Origin: Carposina sasakii
Taxonomy: Eukaryota; Arthropoda; Insecta; Lepidoptera; Carposinidae
Direction: 5' to 3'
NCBI GenBank assembly: GCA_014607495.2
Contig: CP053154.1
Location: forward strand, 14,260,001 to 14,324,000
DNA: 64,000 nt
Both the position numbers and the translations under genes were made by a program. Below the pieces are notes generated by a model. It searched no databases. It was not told the origin of the DNA and saw nothing but the letters and a program-made list of their open reading frames with translations. Below are positions 12,101 through 25,170 of this stretch, piece by piece. Position 1 is the stretch's first letter, and every line of letters starts with the position of its first letter.

Positions 12101-12583
12101 AAATTTGCTAGGTATCTATCAGCTACATTGATGCGGTAGTCAAATACCATTGTTCCCGGGAAACTTTTTTGTAAGCAGCTCAATCTTCAAAAGCACAACG
12201 TTGCACGATAATAACTTTACTCCAAGGTGCACCGTACACTTCTCTTTGGCTTCTCACGTAGCTTAGTCTCTAGTGTCCTAACAGTCTGACTAGTGGCCTG
12301 AGCGGGTATTTGTTCAAAGTGCTGAGGGTCGTTGGACCCGCCAACTTTGCTCATAATGGTCGAGACTTCCTTGCGAATTACAACTTTTAATTACTTATTT
12401 TCTCTTTTTACGCAATTCCTTGCGGTATTAAAGCAACTTTTCATTGCAAAAGTACAAAATGAGAGGTGTTGGTAGCTATATAGAGATCTAGTTTCTTTTT
12501 TACAATAGGTGTATAAGCTTTAAAAATTCGTGGAAAAAAGTGGTAGCGTCACTATAGTGTGGCTAAGTAGTATTTAATTGTAC

Positions 12584-12900
12584 CAGGCGTTACTATGCGG
12601 AAATTAAGATTTCCATCGAGGGTTCGTTGAGTTGTTAGTTGGTTAGTGTTAGTTTAGTAGTTAGAACTAACCTGAAAACCTAATCCTGAAGACGCCACAG
12701 GTGTTAGTGAAACATGTCGATTAACATTTTTATTGATTTTCGGATTAGCAGCTATGTACTTATGTTTGCATGCTAGCTAGGTGCATGGATCTAGCTTCTC
12801 GCTGCGACTGTAGTGGCTTGGGCTCGTGACCGTGAGTCGGCAGATCCGAGGGTCAGTGGAGGGGGTAGGGCACGGTGGTGGGCGAACCCTCGATGGAGTA
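12584..12900. mobile_element. 'caccaccgggccctac' family element, copy 1
   Basis: Inverted ends 'ccatcgagggttcg' and 'cgaaccctcgatgg'. Internal blocks 'ctaatcctgaagacgccac', 'gattttcggattagcagc' and 'cagatccgagggtcagtgg' match copy 3 (25308-25617) in reverse order. No coding capacity. Confidence 0.7.
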
Positions 12901-14888
12901 GTAGTTAGTTAATAATAAGCGAACAAGATATACAGAGTGTAAGTTTAGTAATAGCCAGACTAATGTTGATAGGTACGATGGCTAAGGCGAAAACTATAGG
13001 AAAAATCCGATATAGTCAGTTTTTTTTGTATTATATTGATCTAATTCAACATTATTTATTTATTATTTGCCCAGTCAATAACCATGTATAATCTTTACTA
13101 CCAAATATTGTAGATAGACCCAAAATGTTAACATATTATTTATAATATCTTACCCAATACAACTCAAGTCGGCAACAAAATCGAGAACACATCTATCCTA
13201 CCACCCCGATTGATACGCTCGAAGCCTCTTAAAATATCACCGCTATAAAATCGCTGACTTGGCGAGAATTCATATCAAAACAATTCGTTTGAGGCACACC
13301 TCGAGCATTAGTACGCGGATTCATATCACGTGCGGTGCCGAGATGATATTGAAATCGCACCGCCGCCGTACGCCGTGATATATCCTGTGCTATTACATAC
13401 TAAGTCAGCTTATGTATCTGAAACTAGACTACATTTTTCTATTGGAAACACACTAAGTACCTAAAAAATATAATGAACTATTTTTGTAAGTTATGTAGCC
13501 TACTATTTTTATAATTTCCCTTTCATATATCGCAATTATTGTAATCGTGAAGTTTGTCCACATGGACTACATACTTGCCTATGTCCTTTTCCTTACTCTT
13601 ACCAACCATATCTACATATATACCTACTGAATTTCAAGAAGATAGTTTGATTAAATAAACAAACAAACAAACTTTCGAATTTAAATATTAGATGGAATAT
13701 CTTCGACTGTGGCAACTCGTATAATATCAATCGAATATTACATCAAGAATCCAATTTGACCGTGTAGAACAGTGACGAGATTATTCATCTGAGTTAGAGA
13801 ACAACGCATTCTATGCTGCGTTAATAATTGTATCAATGGAAACATACTATGCTACAATCAAGTTAATTTGAAAACTCACCTATAGGTATACAAGTTTTAA
13901 AAGTGCTAGTCACAGAATAACACTGAGCACGTCATGTTAACATCGATTACATGTAAGTTTATGTATGGAGTCGATGCATATTATCATATTACCTGTGGTG
14001 AAGGTAGACTCAACGGTAAGCCTGGAACGAGAGCTCGTATTCGTGTCACGTTTGCATCTATCCGAGACTATATTGGAAACGCGGTGGTGACGGATGTAAG
14101 TAGGTACATAGTGCAAGTGTTAACTTAGGAGGCTATGCGCGTATTTGTGTTGATTATTTAATGACGCAGAGATGGCTGAACTGTTCTAAATAAACAATGA
14201 TAGACTTTCGATATTCACCTACTTTTATATATCATAATATTAAACTAGCCGTAAAACAATTGCCAAATCTTTTGCAATGTGAGTTTCGAAAGAACCCATA
14301 TTGGACTGACGCGACGCAACGTTTGATCCAACCACGGTTTTGCACTCGCCTTCAAAATCATCTAATTAATGCAGATTCGATGTAAACCTCAAAAACAATT
14401 GTCTAAATTGCAATATTTAAAAGTATTCAGGGGTAAATGATGTTTATTCATCGATCCCACAAAAAACGCCTAAAATGCATTTAAAGCAAATCGTCCCAGC
14501 GATGCAATTAGCCTAATGGCACAAAGCTGACGATATTCGCAAAAAGCCACAAAATTCCCACTTTGGAGTTCTAAGAGGTCTCTACACACGGGTCGAAAGT
14601 CACGGAAAATAATTAATAATAAGTATATTAAAAATAGTTGGTATACCGGTGTCATTGACAGTGTTCCAATCTATTAATGTATAAAACTACACACTTAGGT
14701 AGGTAGCACTACCTATAGTTGTATAGTTACTATTATAAATTAAATTAACATGTACATAATTTGTTATTTTTAACGTTATTCGGTTTTCATTCAATTTTAA
14801 AATAATACAACAGAATATTTTCGATCTTAGAGACCCCTATAAGAATAATAAAGTATTATATTTTCTTCGCTAATAACTTTATATTAAA

Positions 14889-14998
14889 TGGTTGGCTGGA
14901 AGAAATCTCTGTTAGAGATAAGCTCGCCTTTATACATTATCTTATAAAATATTGTATCTTGTGTGTTTTTTTTTCTGTGTACAATAAAGAATATAGAA
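14889..14998 (+). repeat. Retroelement 3' end ('ggttggctggaagaaatctc')
   Basis: It runs from 'ggttggctggaagaaatctc' through 'agataagctcgcctttatac' to 'tgtacaataaagaatata', with a polyadenylation-type AATAAA at the end. A second copy is at 32093-32205. These look like 5'-truncated non-LTR retrotransposon ends. Confidence 0.6.
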
Positions 14999-15800
14999 TA
15001 TATATCCAATACATTATCGTATTGCTACGGGACTCATTATTTACCCTAGTATCTAATAATAATTACTTAGCCACATCAGCCAAGTTAAAAATAGTCCGTG
15101 TTATTACAAAAGAATTTAATCATTGTCTAAACTTGACAGATATTTCATACATTTTTCTGTAAATTTTAAACAGTGTCTTACTTCAAGCATGTTTTTGTAA
15201 TAACATTGTGTAAGTCTAAAACATAGTAGCAAGCAATAAATAAGATCCACAAATGATTGACGGGATACGTTTGTTTAAAAAATATATCGTTTATAACAGT
15301 TTAATTTAATATCAGGGTCTGAAAATAATTTGCCGCCAATCTATGTGTTAACGCTGTTTACGCATATTTCTACTCTGATAATCAATTAAAATACCCAGCG
15401 GCCAAACCGTTCATTTGCAAATAGGTACTACTTAATATAAAGTTGAAACAGAACGCCAATATTTGCTCATCCATAGCGTACAATTAATTAAAACGTCCGT
15501 TCCAGTGTGTACAGTCTCAAAAATTGCCGCGAAATTATTCATGCAAATTCCCGCCAATGATAGGGCTGCACTTTGCTTCGGAATCACGATGCGCGCCAAA
15601 AATTGAATTCGAACGATCGACAGCTGAATTTATGCGATTGAAACTCATTTCCATTGTAACTGATTAATCGTTCAATCAAAAATTTCGCAAGTCACGTCGA
15701 CTATCGGAATATTGGCCAGCCGATATCACTTCGAAATTCGTTCTCGAGGTAATTAATGTGAGCCATGCTTAATTTACTTTAGTACATTTTGAAATAAGTG

Positions 15801-15855
15801 AGCTAAGTTGGTAATTACGCACTCGGCCTTGCGCATAATTACCAAAGCTCACGTC
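15801..15855. other. Short perfect-arm hairpin in unique sequence
   Basis: The arms 'gtgagct' plus 'ttggtaatta' pair with 'taattaccaa' plus 'agctcac'. A 3-nt bulge lies on one side and the loop contains 'tcggcc'. The stem is about 20-24 bp. I see no flanking repeat copy elsewhere in the window. It could be a microRNA-like precursor or a chance palindrome. Confidence 0.4.
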
Positions 15856-16640
15856 ACGTGTGTCATACTTAATTTTTCAACATTATTGCTCATAAAGTAA
15901 TCAATTGAGATGTGGGTAAAAATTTTGATAATGTATTTTAAATCGGTGCGGTAAGTAGCACTATATGAGCAAGTTTGATGGCCATTTTAATGGATTGTGT
16001 TACGATGAGAGACATACACACAGTGGAAATCTTAAGAATAAAAAAATTTTGCATCCGTTTTTGTTGAAGCGATACGTTTACTCAGCTCACTTGAGTCGTG
16101 TTACTTGCCAATTACTTTCTCAAATTTTAAAAATAATTTTCTTCCATAAAACAGAAAATTCAACAACCCGTCGTCCATAAAAAATATGTTCTTTAAATTA
16201 CACAAAAGAGTGGAATAACAGTGCGAAAGTTAAAAACATTCATTCATAACATTTTTAATATACTAATGCAGCTGCTCCTGAATAATAAAAAAGAAAATTA
16301 AAAATATGCAGTAGTTACCTCTTTACTTACACCTGACTCCAGTGTAGGTAGCTACATGCATACACATACAAAAATGTTTTCTGATTATTCTGGTATGGTG
16401 AAATATTTTTTGCTAATACCTACATAGGGTGTAAAAGGACAACGTTGTTTTTTTAATACCTCTTCCTCTAGTATTCTTTGTAAGGTTACAATCATTTTCT
16501 TCTATGGAACCAACCCTGGGAAATAAAAAAACATTTTATTGCAAGCAATGTATTCGTTTGATGCGCAAAGTACAAATGTACCTACGAAACTAACATTTTT
16601 ACATTTTTAACATGGTATCTTTGAAAAAAAATACATATAT

Positions 16641-17662
16641 ATATGTCGTGGCCATATTGTAAAATTGATCATTTCATGAAATGGTCGAGCATTTCATGAA
16701 GTGGTCGCATTTCATGAAGTGGCCAATTCAATTTGACCAGATCGTTAAATAATAATAATAATAATAAATAATAAATATTCACACATATTACAACACATCG
16801 ACCTAGTCCCACACTAAGATCCCTAAGGTCTTGTGTCGTGGGTACTAAGCAACGGTATATAAATACATAGATAAGTATATAAACATCCATGACTCGGAAA
16901 CAAACATCGATATTCATCATATCGTCTACATTTCACGATTTTGTCATCCACGTTTGGCCAAATCGTATTAACAGGGTGTCCATAAAATCCGAATGTGGTA
17001 AGAGCTTATATAAATAATATATACCGTACATCATATATAAGTATACCATAAGGTATGATGGTATGATTTTTTTTGCTATTATTTATGTGATATTTTCACA
17101 ATATAATATTTAAAGACATAAAAGACTTTACAAAAGCGATTCGCATCTGGCACATCGCCGGACGCTGCCTGGGCACGCTCGCTCCGCTCGCTCGGCTCGT
17201 GCGTCATTTGTCATAGTCTAACCTAACCTAACCTAACCTATCGTAATCTAAGGTTTTTGTTTAACAATATTATTATAAACCACCATTAAGTCTAATACAC
17301 ATTATACAATATAACACACTATCCGTGAACTTCTTCTGCATAGTCACCCTACTCTCTTTAATTTGTTTTATAACCTAAAAAGAAAAATCCGCCATCTTCA
17401 CACATAAATAAAACGCGCGCAGCGCCTCTCCCGGTGATTCATGTAACTATTTTACGATATGATCAATAATCTTGACCACTTCATGAAATGATAGGACGTT
17501 TAGTTGCCCATATCGAGAAACGATTTTTAATCATCGATCTGCCCAAACCATATCATGATGTGGCCAATAGACAGTTGAACTTTTCATGAAATGCGACCAT
17601 TTCATGAAATGCTCGACCATTTCATGAAATGATCAATTCTACGATATGGCCACGACATATAC
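16641..17662. mobile_element. 1-kb terminal-inverted-repeat element
   Basis: The ends 'atgtcgtggccatattg' and 'atatggccacgacat' are inverted. Inside each end lie three tandem palindromes of the type 'catttcatgaaatggtcgag', giving an inverted terminal block of about 95 bp. The interior holds a reversed SINE tail (16760-16925), GC-rich sequence near 17160-17210, and a telomere-like 'taacctaacctaaccta' run at 17219. No transposase-like ORF is visible, so it is non-autonomous. Confidence 0.75.
16760..16925 (-). repeat. SINE tail, reversed, inside the 1-kb element
   Basis: 'cctagtcccacactaag', 'gtgggtactaagcaacgg', 'aaacatccatgactcgg' are the reverse complement of the tail at 9895-9975. Nearly the same stretch is at 42205-42320. 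Confidence 0.65.
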
Positions 17663-17939
17663 ACAAGGCCGTATTCTCAAAAGTAAGGGGGCCAGAACTG
17701 CAGGATGACGAAGGAGATCCTTTCTACAGGCACGTTAAGTTAAAGCAGTGATGTAATTCGTAATCCATTGGATTTTACGTACCTATTTGCTACTCTCGAG
17801 TTAGATTAATCTAAATTTTAACCGACTTCCAAAAAGAGTGGTACGTCGCCGCCGGTAAGATTTTTTATTACATTGTTGACGGCTTGATTACTATTTGATT
17901 CTAATGAATGTATCTGTACATTAATGTATCTGTACACTA

Positions 17940-18095
17940 ATATACGGGTCCAGCTGAAAACCAGCGCTGCAGGCCATCTGTTTTGGTCTGCAGCTGTATG
18001 TTGAGCTGGGCCCATTTCAGCATAATTATGTTTTTCTGTTTGGCTGTATTGTGAAAAATTTTTGAATGCTGAATAAATAATTTCTTTCTTTCTTT
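17940..18095 (+). repeat. Retroelement 3' end with (TTTC)n tail
   Basis: 'gctgaaaaccagcgctgcag', 'tgttgagctgggcccatttc' and 'ggctgtattgtg' lead into 'aataaataatttctttcttt'. The layout is that of a LINE 3' UTR with a simple-sequence tail. Confidence 0.55.
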
Positions 18096-19790
18096 CTATT
18101 TCTTAGGTTAAATATCATTATCATCGTCATATATCATCATCCAGACACTTTCTAAGTATTAGATAATACCTATGCTTATTGACTTTTCTCAATATTTATA
18201 CACTTACCTACTGTAAAATAAGTTTTTATTATACTAACAAAATATTTAACAAGTCACGTATACCTTTTTACTCGACAAAAAATACTTGGAAATAAAATAT
18301 AGAAGCTTTTACGAGTCTGCGCCTATAATCGAATGTACGCGCGGACGTGTAGATTTATGAGATCTAGTTATGTTTACCTAGTCCGTAAAGCTATGGTTTT
18401 ATAGAATAGCGGTGCCGTCATATAACGGTCGTATGTACGTAAAACTACGCCTTCTTTACGGTGCCGTATTGTCAAATGTTCCATTAAGGCCGCTATAATT
18501 ATGACCGCCATAAATTTAACATACGTTATGTTTACAATAGGTAAATCATCGAATTTGCTTTCGAGACGATAGCCTTAAGAAGCATCAAAAACTTCGTACT
18601 ACCCACGTGATTAATTACGTGTTTAATAGAATACCAAAGTATTTGCGAGAAAATAAATAAAAACCTATTACAATATGGAACAATTAATTTTAGATCTGTA
18701 TTCTTTAAAACGTTAAGTAACGTATCCTTAAGTTATCCTCTTTCTGATCCACCCAATTATTTTGTAAAAACAATATAGGTAAACTTACTTTCGTACTTAT
18801 TAGTACTAACCTAAAGATCAATTGAACAACCGAGATAGCAGTTAGGATGATCAATTAACTATTCACGAATATACCCGTTAATTCCGTCTGAACAAATTGA
18901 ATGCCTTTGCCTAACCGTTATCGAGTTCAGAACAAAACTACTATGCAATATTTTGAATCAATTTGGAAAAATTCTTAACAAGCTACTCACTTGATTCAAG
19001 CTCAGTAACTTGCGAGAAGTAGAAAATATTATACATGCTTAATTTTATATCGTAAAACCGCCTTTTATTCTATTTTTTAATTGCTTTTATTAATATTAGG
19101 GAAGTAAATAATGTGGACACCAATAAATGGAACAAAAAACATCAATAAATGGAGCAAATATTTTAAAGTAAACTATGTTGAGTAGAGTTAACCATACTTA
19201 ATGAAACAATAAATTATAATTAAAGTTTTAGTTTTTTTAGGACACTTACCTTTTCTGTTACTATCTACCAAGCATCATTTACAGCCCGACGTTTTCCTAG
19301 ATATGACCTGACGCGAAGACTCATAGCTATTCAGTTATTTTTCAAGTCAGCATAGTACGGGGTATGTAAGATGTAGAGCAAATCCTCTTTAGGCAATCAG
19401 CTTTACGTAGCCATATTTAAAATTCGAAGGCTTAAATCGGATTTGGTGCTAAGCGTTGGCATCGAACGGTTATTTAGCTCTCGCCGGTTCGACTCTTGGC
19501 ACTTCGTTGTGGGATACTTGTATTGATACGGTTTGATAGTTGACTATTCAGGATTTGTCTCTTAACTACGTAGTTAGCCGGGGTAGTTAAATGGTTTAAA
19601 ATAAGTAGTAGTAACCTTGGTAGTAATCCCAAGAATACCATCGGTGTTTGCAAAATATATTTTAATGTAGATTACGAGTAACATATCAATATTTTTAACG
19701 TAGGTTGTAAGGAGTAGAAATATTTTATTTAGTGCAAGTTAAAACTTTTTAAAATTAATAGTGAGTTAACCTATTTAATAACATCTTATA

Positions 19791-19957
19791 TTATAAAATT
19801 ATTAATAAACAAATGGAAAAAATTCCTTACCCGGGTGGGAATCGAACCCACGACGCTGAGCTCAGTGGTGAGAGCGCTGGCACGCGGAATGCAGAGGTCG
19901 TGGGTTCGATTCCCACCCGGGTGAGGAATTTTTTCCATTTCTTTATTAATTTTATAA
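19791..19957. repeat. Inverted pair of tRNA-SINE ends (hairpin)
   Basis: The left arm (19791-19854) reads into 'gtgggaatcgaacccacgac'; the right arm (19897-19957) starts 'gtcgtgggttcgattcccac'. They are almost perfectly complementary over about 60 bp, with a spacer of about 42 bp that holds the rest of one tRNA-like head ('gagctcagtggtgagagc'). This looks like a head-to-head insertion or a templated inversion of the SINE. Confidence 0.8.
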
Positions 19958-21864
19958 TATATAATATCTTGACTAAGATAAATTTATAAAAACACTTCTC
20001 CATTAATATAATCCGTTAACATCTTATACTTTAGGTACTTTCAAAAACGAGTCAATTAATTTTAACAAAACGTCGGATTTGTCCTAATTTATTTATTTAT
20101 TTATTTATTTACACGTACACAATACAGAGTACAGTTAACATTTAACACAACATCATTTCAATAAGCTTGAGTAATAAAATAGGAAAACAGTTTTTCACTC
20201 CCAAAGCAAGTTGCTATACACAATTTTTATATCAGGTGGATCCCGCCAATCATATGGTAAATAAATTCAGTGGTACGGACCCATAACTGAGATATAACAC
20301 ACCGCTGGTATAGGTGTACCCATTTAGATGCATAATTTCAGCAGAGAGAGCCATCGCAACGCAAGTCTTCCAGAGCTTTGCAAAACTTTATTGCATGTAA
20401 TCCGACAGCCACAAGATCCACTGAAGGCAACTGAAGAACTAAACTTTTTAATAAATTTTATATCTTTTGCCACAGAACGAGAAATAAAAACTTTATGGAT
20501 CCCATAAAATATGTTTATCTTGGTATTAGGTAGACCGTATGTTCTAGTATAAGGTCCTTTCCCTCGAGGCCTCGCCCTTTGATTCGAAGGGACAGGAGAT
20601 TGCATGCGTTATCGGGCCTTGTATTTGCATATTTTTGTCCTGTACAAAAATCTTCTGTATTGTGCTCCCGAAGTTATACTGAATAAAAATGTATGGAACT
20701 GATGGTATAGTGGAGAAGGGCATCTCTGTTGCTAGAGTTTTTTATGTAGCCGTTATGGTATCCCACTGCTGGGTAAATAAAATCTGCCCCCTTTTGAGTT
20801 TTAGTTTTATGATAATAGAAATGTTAACCCAGTTAATATAACGCGCTGTTGAAATATTTATTTTATTGTTGTTCTTTGTCGTGCAGGCAAAAGTTAACAA
20901 ATAGTTTTGTTGGCGAATTTATCACAATGTTAATTCTTTAGTTATTTTAATACTGGACTTACTTATAATAACGATAACGTACGCGCAGTCTTTAGGTTTG
21001 TTTATCAAATTGTTTTAAAATTGCATAGATATAAGATTGTTTTATACCTGTAATTAAGGTAGATAATATTTCTAAACTGAGATTCACACTTTGGACTTAT
21101 AAACATAAGTTATCTAAGGACCGATTTTTTAAAATGGTATGATGCTGTCTCTCTCTTGGTCAAGTTTTAAAGAAAGACTTAAAGCATCTTTATCCTTCCG
21201 ATAGGGTATCTAATGATATAAAATATAGGTCCTTATTTTATAGAATATACGTAATCTATTCTACTTATCATATTACAATATCCAAGGTATTTCAGCACGG
21301 AAAATCCCTGCGTTGTACTCTCTGCACCAAGCCTACCCACATCTGTGGCATTTCGGCAAATTCGATTATTCCAAAAGATATCAACTCCCTGGTATTTCGG
21401 GATGATTTCATTCTAGTTTCGCGAAGTATTCGGTTTCGTTATGTCATATTCAATTTGTTTGAAGTTCAGAGATATCGTTATATCAGTTGAGCGCAACTTT
21501 ACTTGTTTCTGAGAAAATTGTTTGATTTCTGTTACACTGATCAAGTTAGTGAAGATACTTTTTTCTATTTGAATATCGGCAAAGTTGTTTTCGTGGAGAT
21601 GCCAAAAAAGTTTTTTTTAAATCAAATCCAGACCGGTTTATATTGAAGTACTTAGCATAATTACATTGGAAAATATGCTTTAGGATTATTTATTTCGAGC
21701 GAAGATCTAAGAATAAATCATTCTTACCTAAGATGGGATCACGTCACTGGCGGGCACCATCCGTAGCATGCTATGTGCTACGAACTTACTACGGTAGGAT
21801 TGTGGCGCGTAGCCCGGTCAATATACCAGAATAGGTACTTTCTAAAGCCTACTTACTCCTTAGG

Positions 21865-22145
21865 ATGAGTGAAAGTAGACTGACAAAGAAAGTGTACAAC
21901 GGAAGAGTGGATGGAAGGGTTGGAAGGGGAAGACCTCGCCGGACTTTCACCGATCAAATTGGTGAAATTCTAAAGAAAGGTCAGGTCAAGAGTACCCTAA
22001 ACCGACGAGCGTGCATGAAGAATATCATGAAAGTAGATGAAGCGAAAGAGGTGTGTCAGGATCGTAGCAAAGGGAGATCCGTGATCTCTGCCTACCCCTC
22101 CGGGAAAGAGGCGTGATTATTATGTATGTATGTATGTATGTATGT
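21865..22145 (+). pseudogene. LINE reverse-transcriptase C-terminal fragment
   Basis: An 83-codon open frame contains '[14 protein letters not shown]', '[20 protein letters not shown]', '[15 protein letters not shown]' and 'SAYPSGKEA'. This is the conserved extreme C terminus of lepidopteran non-LTR retrotransposon ORF2 proteins. It is followed by a stop and then a (GTAT)n tail, the usual 3' terminus. The reverse transcriptase core itself is absent, so this is a 5'-truncated dead copy. Confidence 0.8.
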
Positions 22146-22443
22146 ACTTACTCCTCATCAATTCAACGAACAACATTTAAATTTAATTTAATGAATATTT
22201 TTTTAATTTTGTTGTTATGCATATTTCACTAGGCGTTTCGCATTATCAAATGGAAGTTTTTAAATTAATTCAACAAGTTTATTCGCAACACTTTATAACT
22301 ACATAGTACATTGCAGAATCGTGTTCTGAAAACATGAATTCGGTGCAGCTACCAATAAATAAGATAGAAGATCCCGATCTGCCTAATTTCATTAGCCGGG
22401 CAATTATTACGTAGACGACTACTAAAAATATTTACAAATACTA

Positions 22444-22474
<31 letters not shown>

Positions 22475-22842
22475 TTTTTTTTCAGATTTTTAAAAGAATT
22501 ACAATTAGGTTCAGGGTACCATTAAACCGGAGGGGTTTCACTTGGCGCCCTTTATGTAACTATTAGCCTGGGACACATTTATACGTTTCGCCGAATAGCT
22601 TCTATTACCGCTTTTTCATTTCAATTAACACAGATATTGCGTACATTTTGCTGTACATCTTTTAAACAATGTCTAACATTAATTGCGCGGTTTTGTAATA
22701 ACATCGTAATATAAAAATAAATATTCCCTGACTGATAAGGTTCAGTAGGTATAGTATAAGTACCTACTCAGTGGAATTTCATCTCAGTACATCAGTCAAC
22801 TAAGCTCTATTTCTCGTTGTGTTTCTATGTAAGTTTCAATTT

Positions 22843-23172
22843 AGATGTAATGGATCGCTATCTGTACATGGAAGATATATAAGAAAAAATATTATAGAAT
22901 ACCTTTATCAACGCAATATTACCCAAAACAATGATTTTTGGATTTTTTGTCTTTTTGTCGGTTTGTCTGTTTGTCTGTGCGTTTGTGCACGCTAATCTCT
23001 AAAACGGCTGAACCGATTTCGATGCGGTTTTCATGAATATATTGTGACAGGTCCCACTAAACATATAGGCTACTTTTTATCCCAGAAAAATGTTTTTATC
23101 CTGGATAATTTCGATATTTTTTTGTTTTTTTTTTCTGTAGTCCACGCGGACGGAGTAGCGGGCGTCCACTAG
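22843..23172 (+). mobile_element. Non-autonomous Helitron-like element
   Basis: Ordered blocks: 'aatggatcgctatctgtaca', 'ctgtgcgtttgtgcacgcta', 'cggctgaaccgatttcgatg', 'catataggctactttttatc' and 'gtccacgcggacggagtagc', ending 'gcgtccactag'. The CTAG end and the palindromic 'gtccacgcggac' just before it are typical of Helitrons. Other copies: 31597-31914, 55092-55403, 58519-58709. Confidence 0.75.
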
Positions 23173-24084
23173 TACACAATATAACAGCGTAACATGTATT
23201 TTGGGCTGAATATGGGAGCAAAATAAACGCATTTTGTGTGTTTAACGTATAATAATTTAAAACATTTTCAAGTTTTTTTTACCTTATTTTTATACACTTT
23301 TTACCATACAACAATTTTAAATATTAATGATCTAAAGTGATGTGTTAATTAAAATTTCTAATACAATCCGGAAGATATTCAAATAATCGTACAATATTTT
23401 AGTATTTAGTTATGCCTCGGCAATTTCCATGTCTAATGAAAACCTGAATTTGTAATACGGAAACTTTAGCGAAATTACAGCGAACGTGTTCGCGAGCGTC
23501 TTCGCATACGAATAGGGAAATATTATCCCCGAGTACGAATTGAATCATAATTAAGTATATTATATTGTCATTATTACATACAGGGGGTTAGTTGCATCGA
23601 AATAACTACCTAAGTTTCCGTAAGTATCTACATCATGACAATGTAAATGAAACGCGAAGATTATCACAGTTTTTACCATGAACGTAAAAAGAATAACGGA
23701 CAGAGTGTTGTCAATACACAGAGTGAGGCATTCATAGTAAGCTCGGTAATGATATTCCATGGAGTAGGGGTGTGTAATGACGCGTTATCCACCCACACAT
23801 ACAAACCATAGTAAGCTCGGCGCGCCGCCATTTCGGTGCTTCAATCTGTGCATTGACAGCATTACGTCCGTTGTTATTTATACGTTCACGGTTTTTACAC
23901 GTTTTTATATAGCTGCCTTGAGACAAAATTCACATTTAAATTAAACATTAAAAATTAACAAAAATTATATTGAAGATACTTACATTTAGACATACCCATA
24001 TGTTCCCAAAATTGGGTGTCAAGAAGTGCAGTATGCCAAAGGTGATGCCAGGTATAAAATATTAGTGAACCAGTTGGTAACCCC

Positions 24085-24150
24085 TACGACAGGAACGGAA
24101 TGAGATGCAGCTGATGTATTCTAGTGAAGCCCCGCATCAGCACAGGTTAC
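24085..24150 (+). repeat. Dispersed repeat fragment ('gatgcagctgatgtattct')
   Basis: Only the right-hand part survives: 'gatgcagctgatgtattct', 'agtgaagccccgcatcagc'. Confidence 0.6.
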
Positions 24151-24919
24151 CTCAGCATAATTTCGATAAACAGTGACTATAAAATCGCCCGCTAATAGCC
24201 AGCGACATAATAATCCCAGCCTAGGCCGGGCGCCAAGCGGCAGAGTTTCAGCTTTTTAGCCGCATTGTCCCGTGCCAATAGCCAAAGCGGCAATCCCATT
24301 AATCTACCGAGTAGCGTTTCATTAGAGAACTCCAAAGTGAATTTTAATGCATCTTTTCTGTTCCCTGGAAACCTTCGGCGTTGTTGTGAACAAAAAGTTA
24401 CAAAGTTGCCCGGTTTTTTTATCCGCTTTGGATCCGGCAGCGCCCGGATGAAACTGTATAAAGATGCCTTAAGTGGTTGCTTTAAATTTAAATGTCCAGG
24501 ATTTCAATTAGCTAAAGAAACTTTGGTTTCAATTGTAATATATTTGAGACACATAATTATTTTAACTTGATTGAAGAAGAACGAAACATTTGTTCTCTTT
24601 TTGACCTTAAAGGCCAGTAGTTTTATCAGTAGTTAAAGTTAGCTACTATTAGTTAAAATATATCATAAACACTGGTTGTACTAATGTGATTAACTACAGA
24701 AAGTCACACTGATAATCTCCTTTGATCGTCTGCTATTATACGTTTGAATCATACTATAAGCAACAGGTTAAATTCAAATTCAAAAGTATTTATTTGTGGA
24801 TCACATGTATTTACAATAGGTCTAACTTAATACATTAAATTGGGATCTCTGTGCCCCGCCCAGTTTTTAAAAATTAAGTATGAATCATTCATTTACATGC
24901 ATTCTTTAAAAATGAAATT

Positions 24920-25170
24920 GTATTAGGCGTTACAATTCGGAAGTTCAAACATTCACTATGGGTGCGCCCACCACCGGGCCCTACACCCTCCACTGACCCT
25001 CGGATCTGATAAGTGATAACTCATAACTGCGAAAACAGGCACTTGCACTTTTTCGTGGCGATTGTAGTTAGTGCAAGTGCCTGTTTTCGCAGTTATGAGT
25101 TATCAGATCCGAGGGTCAGGTGGAGGGTGTAGGGCCCGGTGGTGGGCGCACCCATAGTGAATGCATTCTT
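24920..25170. mobile_element. 'caccaccgggccctac' family, near-perfect hairpin copy 2
   Basis: The arms at 24951-25049 and 25071-25163 are almost exactly complementary, from 'cattcactatgggtgcgccc' inward to 'aggcacttgcact', with a 21-nt loop. The left arm has a 7-nt extra 'aagtgat'. One side is preceded by 'aggcgttacaattcgg', which also borders copy 4 (44323-44590). It is derived from one end of the element duplicated in inverted orientation. Confidence 0.8.

Larger units (their letters stand above)
9075..16640. other. Intergenic, repeat-bearing, no supported gene
   Basis: No coding exon could be supported here. Besides the repeats entered separately, the sequence is AT-rich and apparently unique. 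Remnants at 13540-13680 ('aaacaaacaaacaaac') look like decayed Helitron ends. ORFs at 9985-10176, 13934-14128 and 14470-14655 are short, lack family similarity and have no credible splice context. Confidence 0.55.
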
